From NCBI GenBank assembly GCA_963573305.1, contig OY754330.1, positions 20,618,596-20,682,595 on the forward strand: a stretch of 64,000 bases of DNA, read 5' to 3'. Positions 55,200 through 64,000 of this stretch are shown one piece after another. The DNA comes from Pyrrhosoma nymphula (Eukaryota > Arthropoda > Insecta > Odonata > Coenagrionidae). Positions within the stretch are counted from its first letter, which is position 1. The number at the start of each line of letters is the position of its first letter. Position numbers and translations under genes: made by a program. The notes beneath the pieces were generated by a model. It was not told where the DNA came from and did no database searches. It saw only the letters and a program-made list of their open reading frames with translations.

Positions 55200-57491
55200 T
55201 CGTTTATACAGTCTTATTTTAGTTCGAGTCAGATGGGTTGTATACCAGTGACGAAAAAAACATTCTTTGCCGTCAATGCAAAGTAACAGTGTCGTGGTAG
55301 AGAAAAGACTCGTGTACCAAGCACTTTGCGAGAGATAAATATAAAACCAAACGTGATTAAAACGCCGCTTCAGGGTGGGGATTTAAGAGGCAGACCTTAG
55401 TGCCCACTACTTTCCATGCAGCTAAGAAAAAAAAAGATATATCAAGTGAATTTGCAAATGATACGACAGAGGTATTTCTGAAAGCTAACATTCCTCCTCA
55501 GAAACTGGATAACACACACATCGAGCGTGGCTGAGTAAATACATCGAAGGTAAGGAAATATCTTATTCATTTTCACTTTCTCATGTTTGCTACAGTTTAA
55601 TATTGCAGAAATCTCACAGCAGCTGTCAGAGGCTAGTAACTTCAACAAATTGATGTCATCTTTGCAGACAATATTTCATACTGTGGTTATTCAAACCGGC
55701 AGGGAGGCTGTATTCTCGCTAAAAATGGGGCCGAATTTGGTATTTCCCACCATAATGACGCTTGGTTTTATGGCATTATTGTGAGGACATTTATGGATTT
55801 AAGGGTACACTGTTCCTTTGGACCCTCCTCTGTCAATTAAGTATCATTTTGGATGAACCATTCACCATTTTTGGCCACGTGAGCCTGCAAACGTCACCTT
55901 CATTTAAAAAAACGACATCATACCAACGTCAGAGGCCCCTGGTACCGGCAGTACTATAAAATATAAAATATTCGTGGGCTCACATATTTGTCTAAAGGTG
56001 CTCGCATTGGCGTGAGCTCGCTTAATCGGCAGAACTAACTTTTCCAACATTTATAGTTTTTGCTTGGGATGACCAGTAGGCGGCTAATAAATTTTGTTCG
56101 ACATGTACGAGAGCGTAATTGTTGGATTGCAATCTGAAATCAGGAAATAAGAATTGAATTCGTTCTTTCGTTTAAGGTGCGGGTGATTTACCACAAGTTC
56201 AAACTCTACGGAAGAGTTATGTTGATCACCTGGCCAGTCTGCGAAATGAAGACGATAAAGACAAATGCCGTGGAAAGAATACAGACATTTTCTGTGATGA
56301 AACAACTGACAAAATGAGACGCTGTGTCTTTGTTGTTTTGTTCAGAATAATGGATGAATCATATCATCCTCATCTTTTTGTAGCTGGTGTTAATTTTTTT
56401 GCAAAGAGCAAATGCAACAGACTGTATTCGTGCATTTTGGATTCAATTCAAGTCTATGATGCTAAATAAGAATAGATCAAATCCATTGTTACACACTCAG
56501 CCCACCATATGACCAATTGCTTGGAGGGTTTGAAATTAGTGGCCGGTGACCACTTAGTACATATTCAGTGTTGGGCACAGAAGTTATATCTGGTGTCCAA
56601 TTTCTGGATACAGCAGACACCTGAACTGAATGAAGTAAGTAGGTATTAAGTATGAAAAAGGGTGTATTTTTGCATACTCATAAGAGAAAACACCGGTATG
56701 CAACATTTAAAGAGGATCAAAAAGGAGAAAAATGTTCACTGTTTCCCATGACTGTGGTGACAAGTTGGAATTCATGGTTTGAAAGTGCTACATATTTAGC
56801 AGATTATTTAGCGGACATCACTGCTTGCTGTGAGACCGAAGAAATGAGTGATAGAATGCTGGTGTGTTGTATTTCACAACTTTGACTGCCTCAAAAGCTC
56901 AAGGGCGGCAACGTCAAGCGGTATTTGCTAAAGAACATGGCCAGCACTTGATTGACTTGATCAAAAAACTGGAGGGATCTTGTTTTCCAAATTCAGACAC
57001 CCTTAGCAAGAGCCTTATGGGGTGTAAGAACAAGCTGGACACCAATCCTATATGGAATATATTATGAAAATACTAGCTGAATTCTGTCATCTCTACCTAC
57101 AACTAAAGCAGCAGAAGGAAAATACACCTTTCAGAAAGTTGCATGGAGGGCCTCTGAGAAACTGAGAGCCCTTATTTCCTCTAACCTTAGCAGGGAAAGG
57201 TTTGAAGAGGCATCTTTGTTTGAACCAAGTGCAATTATGAAGCAAGAAATCAATCCCAAACCGATGTCAAAACTAAAGAAAATTAGAAATATTCTAAATC
57301 TAAGCATGGAAAAAATAGCAGAAGGTTTTCATCTACTGAAGAATTCTGTACAAGAATTATCTTTAAATGGCTCTATGGATGTTGTTAAAGCACTGTTAGC
57401 CCTTAAGCCACGATGCCTTGAGTTTAGTTGTTTAGACATGATCAGGCTACCATGCTGTAATGTAGATCCAGAGAGGTTTGAAAGAGAGTAA
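55200..57491 (+). pseudogene. hAT transposase (CGGBP1-like), right copy, with a probable intron
   Basis: Trace in order: BED finger (YTSDEKNILCRQCKVTVSW, stop, RKDSCTKHF), then EVFLKANIPPQKLDN (55470-55515), WLSKYIEG, a gap, DLPQVQTLRKSYVDHLASL, the catalytic FCDETTDKMRRCVFVVLF (56290-56345), SAHHMTNCLEGLKLV, HIQCWAQKLYLVSNF (the conserved CW-H-L region with Gln for His), VVTSWNSWFESATYLADY, LIDLIKKLEGSCFPNSD and the tail to 57491. The gap 55550-56176 has a donor (GAAG/GTAAGG) and acceptor (TTTAAG/GTGCGG) that join in frame to EGAGDLPQ, so it is probably an intron. Several stops and frameshifts make it dead. Confidence 0.78.
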
Positions 57492-58012
57492 CTTGGCCAC
57501 CATGAGTATTTTTTCTTTTAAAGATAAGAAAATCATTTGATACATTATTGTTGAGCATATTTTGAGGGTTATTTCCTGTTTTACCTATTTTTTTATGTCC
57601 ACCCCAGTTCCCTGACCAGGTCATCCAATCTTGAACATGATAAGGTTTACCTCATAAATCTGTATTAATCTATCACCTTAAATACATACAGCACCAACTA
57701 TGATGCATCTTAATATATTTTTTCTTCCATTATCTCATGCTGGAATGCACATGTTACTTAACCCTTTGGAATGCAAATACAAGTACGCACATAAAAGACT
57801 AACTTTGTTTACAAATTGACCACTATTTCTCTTATGTTCCCTTATTTTAATCGCAATGTGCCCTTAAATATTTTTCTGGATGCTGTTAATGCTAAATGTT
57901 TTTTTCGGTAAGTTGGAAAAAAATACCACTTTCTTAGAAAAATAACACCACTCTTTGGGAAAAATAACCCCACTTTCCACCAAAAATTAACACCACCTTT
58001 TGAAGGTCCCTA
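57492..58012. other. 3' flank of the hAT right copy up to the terminal repeat
   Basis: Non-coding. Subterminal ATAACACC/GGTGTTAT words lie at 57940-57995. Confidence 0.5.
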
Positions 58013-59909
58013 CTCATTAGTTACTCTCATTTAAAAAAAATTTAAATCTACGAATACCTCTCAATATACCCCAAAGGGGTTGTGTTTGAAACCCTCGAGT
58101 TTCATTCGAAGTAAGGAGCCTCGCATCAAAACCATGAATGGTCCGAGATTTTGTGCGTTTGAAAAAATTTTGTAAAAATCACACGCAGTCTTTCCAATCG
58201 GTTTTTTCCACCGGTATATCGTTGATGGAGTCGAATATTATATATTAGAGTCGCAATACTCAACACATCAGACACGTGAGTAATCCATCTGAATGCTTCA
58301 AACACAACAAAATCTCGAACCGCTTGTTATTGTGCCATATGACTCCTTAGTTACGTGATCGAAATTATCTCGAGTGGTTCAGACAGTTCCCCCTGGTTGG
58401 TTATTTTATAATCTCACCATTTTAATTACTCTTTGCGAGAAGGCGGGAGATTCGTTTCGCTCTCTCAATGATCGGCTCACGATCGGCCAAGGTCCGATGG
58501 TGGCTCCATTTCACGTCCCTTACGACAGGTGAGATGGAACTTATGAAATGTTGAGGCGAATGAAACGGATCGACAGAGTCGAAAGATACGGCTCAAGAGT
58601 TGAAAGAGCGGGTGACACAAATAAAAGATCTGCAGATCACTGCTTGAGAGCCCAAAATGGTCACGCCGCCTGGGTGGCGGAGTAAAGTACGAAAAATTAC
58701 GTATTTTTCCGTATTTTTTACGTATTATCACTTAAGTGATATTACAAAATAACCCCCCTGGTTCGCTGCAAAAGTTCTATCTAAATAAAAATCTAATTTA
58801 AGTTTTAAACCATTTAGGAAGTGTTAGGTTTAGACGGAGAAAAATAAATGAGCGGTTGGAGAAATTCAAAGTATGTAAAGCAGACGAAAATGAAAAACGG
58901 ATATTTTTATGAAGGATACAACTCCATGTGGCAGGTATATTTATGGATTTTCCGTTTATTCAATGGAACCTATGATTGTGTTATGCTATCTAATTTAACT
59001 GGAAGATTCTATTGTATTTTGGGAGTCTTGGCTAATCGACCTCACCAGACTGTATTTTATATCGACCCTTGATTAGGTAATATACACCGCTGCAACCCTC
59101 GTTTATTATCCTAATTGTAATATGATTGACAAAAGAGTGAACTTAAATATAACTGTTCACATCTGAATAGAAAGTTTAGCTTATTATTTTAAAAAATCCA
59201 GCAATCCTAACAAATCAAAACCTAAATTTTATTTTATTGAATTTTGCAAACCAAGAAATACTCCATTCAATCAAAAATATTTACTTACAGTTAAGTTCCC
59301 TTGTGATGTACAGGTAGACGCGTGACCTGAGAATATAACTGACATATCTAGGCTTCTAAAACCAATAATATATATGAAAGAAGATACTGCTATCCTTCTT
59401 TGACCTGTAATACCCTAGTGCAAAGTATTGATATCGATGCTTTTTAGATGGAAGAAAGTTTTTAAATCTCGAACTACACTGATTCCGAAAAATTATTTTT
59501 TGCAGATGACGACTTTGACGTTTCCGGGTTTCTTTCACATAATGGCTCATACTGAATGGCAATTGCTTCACCGACATATCTGTCGCCATCTTAAGGCTGA
59601 AATCTGATTCGGTGAAACGGTGAAACCTTGTAGTCACTTTCAAACAACCGCGGTAGCCTTTGCACCTTGCGCAACCTGATTTGGGGTCCTAGCATATGAT
59701 ATTGAAATAAACAAGGTGCATAACAATTGGAAGAATTTGGATTTCATGGCCCAATTCGATAAGCTCTCATTTGTTACTAATGTTTTTTTTATCCGGAATG
59801 AGTGATGAAGGATTAATGTGACAGCATTGATGAATATAATGAATTTCCGTGAGACCGAAAGCTCATGCAATTAGATGATGGGTGGGAATAGTTCCGATAG
59901 GGTAGGTAG
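58013..59909. other. Unassigned sequence
   Basis: The 84-codon minus frame at 58477-58731 and the 74-codon plus frame at 58848-59072 have no recognised motif. Nothing else supported. Confidence 0.4.
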
Positions 59910-60168
59910 AGAGACGTTATTTTCGCATTAACGAAAAATGCGAAAAAAATTAATTCTCTCGAAAGCATGTTTTTACGATTTTTCTTTATGTATTGTGGTA
60001 TTTGGAAGCATTTAAAGTGGTTTTCTATTTCGCGAATTAATGCAAAATAAGTCTTTTAGAGCTAATAATTGTTATTTAGCGAAATAGGAGCTAATTTCGT
60101 CAAAATGTAGACATTTTCACAAATGTTATTTCCCGTTTTCGTTAACGAAATATTTGGAATATAACGCC
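59910..60168. mobile_element. Possible small TIR element
   Basis: Left end GAGACGTTATTTTCGCATT and right-end mirror AGGCGTTATATTCCAAAT are weakly inverted, each followed by ATTAACGAAAA- or CGTTAACGAAAA-type words. No clear target duplication. Confidence 0.3.
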
Positions 60169-60324
60169 TGGAATTTCCGGAAAAACGTGTTTTATAGCAG
60201 CCCGCTGCCTCCTGCCTCGACCTGCTTCCCTCTGACAACTGCTGACAACCGTTGACCGTGCTGGCGATTGGCTATATCTGGCGGCCTAGCGACCAACCAC
60301 GAGTATTGTTGAGTGACGACCAAA

Positions 60325-60745
60325 TCTCTAGGCCTAGGCCTAGCACAAATCCGGGCCAATTTATAATATAAAACTACTTATTTTTTCATATCATTACGGA
60401 CGGCCAAATCCCTAGGCCTAGGGTCTTGGCTGGTGTTTTGGCTAGCCTAAGTCTAGGCTAGGCCTAGGGTCTAGGCATGAATTCGCATCTAGGGGCTTAG
60501 GCCCAGGCCTATCAAGCTCACTAGACCTTGCCTAGGTCTATGAAGAAGCCTATTAATCTCAGTTAGGCCCTATGCCAGTGATAAGCCTAGGCTTAGGTCT
60601 TGGCTAGGCCTAGCCCAGGTGAATTCCCGTCTAGGTGCCTAGGCCTATGAATAAGATTATTAAGCTCACTAGGCTCTAGGCCTGTGTCCCTAGGCTCTCT
60701 AGGGCCTAGGCCTAGGCCAAACTACAATGTTCATATAGGCCCTAC
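60325..60745. repeat. CTAGG/CCTAG word-rich low-complexity block
   Basis: About twenty occurrences of CTAGG in roughly 420 bp, mostly as CCTAGGCCTAGG, GGCTAGGCC and similar. No fixed period; spacers such as AAGCTCACTAG and GAATTC recur irregularly. No coding content. Confidence 0.88.
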
Positions 60746-62660
60746 GTTAGAGTAGATATAGAGTCCTTGGTCTCGATTTTCTTTAACAGATTACTACAAT
60801 GGAAAGAAGTTCCATACTTCCTTTCAATCAGTGAGGACTTCAGCGATTTTAGTTCTCTGTCAAATTCTTCTCTTAGTAATGGTAGTCCAATCATATCCTC
60901 TTCTATGCTTTCTTCGTTTTCTAAGATGTTTTCATCCAACTCTTGCCCCCTATTGAGCTCTTCAATGTATTCCTGTCACTGCTTGATAATCCCTAATTCA
61001 TCTGTTATCACAATTCCATCTTTATCTCTCATAACTGATAGGGTCTATGTTTTTCTGTTGAACTCTGATCTTATGTTTGCGTATGCTTTTTCTAAATTTC
61101 CCTTTGCCATATTCAGATTACTTGATTTACATTTGTTTTCCAACTACCTTTCTCTCGCCTTTTTGGCATCTCTGTTTATTTTGTTTCTGCATTTTCTGAT
61201 CTCAATTTGGTATCCTAAATTTTTACACCTTCTTTCTTTCATCATTGAATGTCATTTGTTATCCAAGGATTGCATGGAATCTTTTCTCTTTTTCTAATAC
61301 ATTTTTTTGAAGTTTTTAGGACTTCCTCCTTAAATAAACTCCATTTTTCTTGTACACTGTTTGCATTTTTGCATTTCCTTTTTACTACATTTGTCAAGTC
61401 ACTAAATAACTCTTGGGTTTCACTTTCATATCTGATTTTCGCGAAATTCCATTTTTTGCTCCTTGGAGTAACTTGCTTCCTTTTCATGCGAAGTTTGCTT
61501 ATCATTAGTACAGGATTATGGTCAGAGTCTATATCAGCACCCGGACAACTTTTAGCTGTTTTACCTGGTTTTTAAAACTATCCCTTACTAAAATATAATA
61601 TATTTGATATCGTTCTTCATTTCCAGGCATTGACCAAGTATATCTTCTTCTTTTGAGCTGCTGAAAAAGTGTGTTGGCAATCACCAAGTTGTGCGCTTGA
61701 CAGAACTCAAGAAGTCTGGCTCCTCTCTTATTCTTCTTTCCAAGCCCATGTTTCCCGGCTAATTCTTCTTCAACTTCTTCTCTAACCACTGCGTTCCAAT
61801 CCCCTAAGATCACAAGGTTGTCTTGTTGGTCTACTTTCATTTAGAACTTCCTCGATTTTTTCGTAAATGTCTTCAACTTCTTGATCTGGAAGATTAGACG
61901 CAGGCAGGTACACCTGAATCATGACCATATTCCTTCGTTCCATTTTGATTTTAATCATTATAATCCTCTCGCTAAAACCCAAAATTTCCAAGATATTTTG
62001 ATAAATTTCCTTTTCTAAAACCAAACAAACACCACCACTTCCTTCGTCATTTCCTGAGTACAATATTCTAAATTCTCCACTCCAGAAAGCACCATTGTTG
62101 GGCCACCTAATTTCACTTATCCCCATGATGTCTATTTTCATTCTATTCATTTCTAGTTTCAGGTTTTCCAATTTTCCAATCTTAATCAATGACCTAACAT
62201 TCCATTTTGCAATTCTCCCCAAATCGCCCTTATTCTCTTTATAGCCTCTTGTTGTCCCCTCCCGGAGATCCGAATGGGGGAATATTACTCCGAAATATTG
62301 AACTCGAGACTGCTTCATCATTCACGAAACTCCTAACATACAGGAAAGGGATATCCAGAAGGATCTCTAATGGTGTGGTTTCCCGTTTCCTTCTCCATCC
62401 TATGCCGTTAATCTGGTGGTTCATTCGCCTTTAGGGATGTTTTCCATCCCAAGGACAAGAGGGTGCCCTTCCTTCTACCCGCTCATCCATCCTCCGAGGA
62501 AGCCGTTGGCAACTGGTAGAAGGCGATCTCCATATCCCGGGAGATACTCGGTCTCTGTATTCGTTAGCAGTAAAACAAACGTTGCCCCCTCTCCACCACT
62601 AGGAGGTGAATATCAGGATTTTCTCTTTATTGGATCTAGGGCCAAGTAGCATTTCCTAGA
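60742..62660 (-). pseudogene. RTE-like LINE: 5' region and endonuclease, 3'-truncated
   Basis: Minus strand from high coordinate: a 5' leader (62660-62330), then the endonuclease KWNVRSLIKIGKLENLKLE, MGISEIRWPNNGAFWSGEF (catalytic Glu), RIIMIKIKMERRNMVMIQVY, a frameshift, LVILGDWNAVVREE (catalytic D-N), RYTWSMPGNEERYQI, a linker with PWITNDI, and finally EEFDRELKSLK where RT would begin. This is the family often mislabelled craniofacial development protein 2-like. In function the domain nicks the target DNA for retrotransposition. RT is absent: the trace stops at the CTAGG-rich block. Two main frameshifts and several stops. Confidence 0.9.
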
Positions 62661-63219
62661 CCCTCCAGTACTTTTGGAAAGGAAAAAAATCCCAGACAGG
62701 TTTTCTGTAATGGCGCGCAAATTCAATTTTAACAGGTTAAAACTTGTTCGTCGTCCCTCTTAATTTCTGAGGTAATATTTCTTTCGTCTCATCCTCGGGT
62801 ACCCTAACTCCGTGCCTCATTATTTATCGAGTGTCCCTGTCCATCCATATGGCCCTAGCTGAGCCATCGGCGAGGAACCTTATCTCTATCGCCTCGAGGA
62901 CCATATCTACATTGCTTCGCCTTCAAGTTCCACTCCCGCATGATGGAATGCACTCTCAGCTTTGCTCCATCAACGTAAACATTCATTACGAAAAGAATGA
63001 GGGGGCGAATAATGAATCGTCCATCGTTCTTTTACGGCTCTGGTCTGTTCTTTCCCTCGATGTGTCTTGAGCAGTTCGTTTCCTTGAGTCTCGGTAAATT
63101 GTGATTTTGGTGTTGGGTTTGTCTTGCGAGAGGATTTTCTCAATCCGTACTTTTTCGAAATGTTTAAAGGAATATTCCATATAATTACATCGCATAGAAA
63201 ATAGAGTGCTTTGCGCGAG
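62661..63219. other. Unassigned sequence
   Basis: A 79-codon plus frame at 62831-63070 has no recognised motif. It is upstream of the piggyBac remnant and could hold its terminal repeat, which I could not find. Confidence 0.4.
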
Positions 63220-64000
63220 GAAGAAATTTTATTAGATCTGTGAGCAGATGATTTGTCAGATGTGCCTTGATGACGAAGAGAACGACGAGAGCGGAAGTGA
63301 TTCCGATATTATACTGAAGGTCAAAAATAGAAAAACCACTCTCCTCTTGATAAGTGAAAATAACTCCGATAAGAGTGCCAACTAAGACAATACTTCACCA
63401 GGAATCTTTACTATATGGAAAAAATAGATTCTGAGAGGGATTTAGAGCAATTTTTGAGCCAACCTGAAGTAAAGCGTGTACCAGAAAATTCTATCATTAC
63501 CCTTGATGTAGTCTTACTGTTTGTTGCCGATGACTTTTTCGAAATGATGTGCTTTCAATCCAATCTGTATTGCCTTCAAAACCAACATAAATGCAAGCTA
63601 TTACAAAAAACAGGGAAGTGGTCAGACTACCATTGGTGAAATGAAAAACATTCTTTGCGACTTTGATTCTCATGGGGCAAGTGAGGAAAGATTCACTGAT
63701 ATATAAACAAAAGCAGGAACTATCACTTGATGGAGGGATGATTTCGTGGAGAGGAAGATTAAAAATCAAAACCTATAATCTAGCCAAAATAATTAAGTAT
63801 GGGATACCAGTTCGAGTGGTTTGTTATAGTGATTCTGGCTACATTAGTAATTTAGAAATATATTAGGCCGAAGGAAAAAATTAGGAAAAAAACATCTTTT
63901 CGCTTCTGCAACCTTATCTAAACCTTTGGCATCATGTCTATCAAGATAATTATTATAAAAGCGTAAAAATAGCAGAACTGTTGTTTGATAATAAAGTCAG
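63220..64000 (+). pseudogene. piggyBac-type transposase remnant, running off the window
   Basis: An acidic N-terminal trace (DEENDESGSDSDII, 63270-63315), then LFVADDFFEMMCFQSNLYCL (63505-63565), LILMGQVRKDSL, and after a deletion of most of the middle ELSLDGGMISWRGRLKIKTY with KYGIPVRV and SGYISNLEIY (63715-63865), then LLQPYL and HHVYQDNYYKSVKIAELL to the edge. LDGGM and YQDN match the first two catalytic Asp positions of the piggyBac DDD triad. Stops and frameshifts (for example before 63415 and at 63867) make it dead. piggyBac enzymes cut and paste at TTAA, the flank of the MITEs at 8208, 9443, 29424 and 31094. Confidence 0.82.

Larger units (their letters stand above)
53429..58012. mobile_element. 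hAT-type locus with two transposase copies in opposite orientation
   Basis: Outer ends TAGAGGCCTGCAAAAGG and (mirror) TAGGGACCTTCAAAAGG form a hAT-like terminal repeat; flanks CGCATTAT (53421-53428) and CTCATTAG (58013-58020) match at six of eight positions, a plausible old 8-bp duplication. Both ends carry several subterminal GGTGTTATTTT words. Inside, transposase copies point outwards from the middle: the left copy on the minus strand (BED finger 54253-54498, C-terminus 53793-54092, central part deleted), the right copy on the plus strand (55200-57491). Either one element inserted next to another, or it is an inverted dimer. Confidence 0.65.

Noticed and set aside
60767..61297. 176-codon plus-strand open frame, hydrophobic
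   Set aside because: It is the antisense of the LINE linker and RT start (60742-61505, minus), which has recognisable motifs.

Overview
This is a 64 kb piece of an arthropod nuclear genome, most likely from an insect. The lineage cannot be fixed from the sequence. There is no operon-like gene packing, no ribosome-binding site and no CRISPR array. The DNA is AT-rich, intron-like or intergenic, and packed with dead or dying transposable elements: Penelope-like elements with GIY-YIG endonuclease, RTE-like and Jockey/CR1-like LINEs, Ty3/gypsy, hAT with a BED finger, piggyBac, PIF/Harbinger-type MITEs, tRNA-like SINEs, and debris of the THAP and SWIM zinc-finger repeats common in arthropods. The only sequence read as part of a known host gene is one 50-codon exon (10367-10516, + strand) resembling a group III secretory phospholipase A2. 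It has clean splice sites and no partner exon in view, so much of the window may be intron.

Layout. 1-1378: Ty3/gypsy pol fragment. 2553-2932: MITE whose right target duplication was later hit by a 2.9 kb element (2935-5844) with two matching 918-bp inverted arms around a captured gene fragment. 6424-6817: second MITE of the same style. About 7540-7675: 5S rRNA-like pseudogene. 8208-8720 and 9443-10000: TTAA-flanked MITEs; a third copy (31094-33620) is split by another long inverted-repeat element. 10930-12770: complex tandem repeat. 12791-13315: ORF1-like pseudogene. 17640-17935: LINE endonuclease remnant, followed by a perfect 117-bp palindrome and a TA microsatellite into which a young, internally deleted Ty3/gypsy element inserted (18131-22697, minus strand, LTRs about 0.96 kb, tRNA-Lys primer site). 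24-40 kb: Penelope debris with at least eight hammerhead-ribozyme-like motifs, three of them as inverted pairs. 28.2-30.1 kb: LINE split by a MITE. 40837-41740: recent 5'-truncated LINE with a 13-bp target duplication. 46-47 kb: LINE endonuclease debris. 47980-51776: 1.9 kb tandem duplication carrying a conserved 64-codon open exon of unknown function. 53429-58012: hAT locus with two transposase copies back to back. 60325-60745: stretch dominated by the words CTAGG/CCTAG. 60742-62660: LINE endonuclease region. 63220-64000: piggyBac transposase remnant running off the window.

How it fits together. Most of the content is layered insertion, and several layers can be ordered because one element interrupts another (MITE then inverted-repeat element; LINE then TTAA MITE; TTAA MITE then TA-flanked foldback element; microsatellite then LTR element). 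The best candidates for new biology are the tandem gene-like pair at 48-51.8 kb and the recurrent inverted hammerhead-motif pairs in the Penelope debris.
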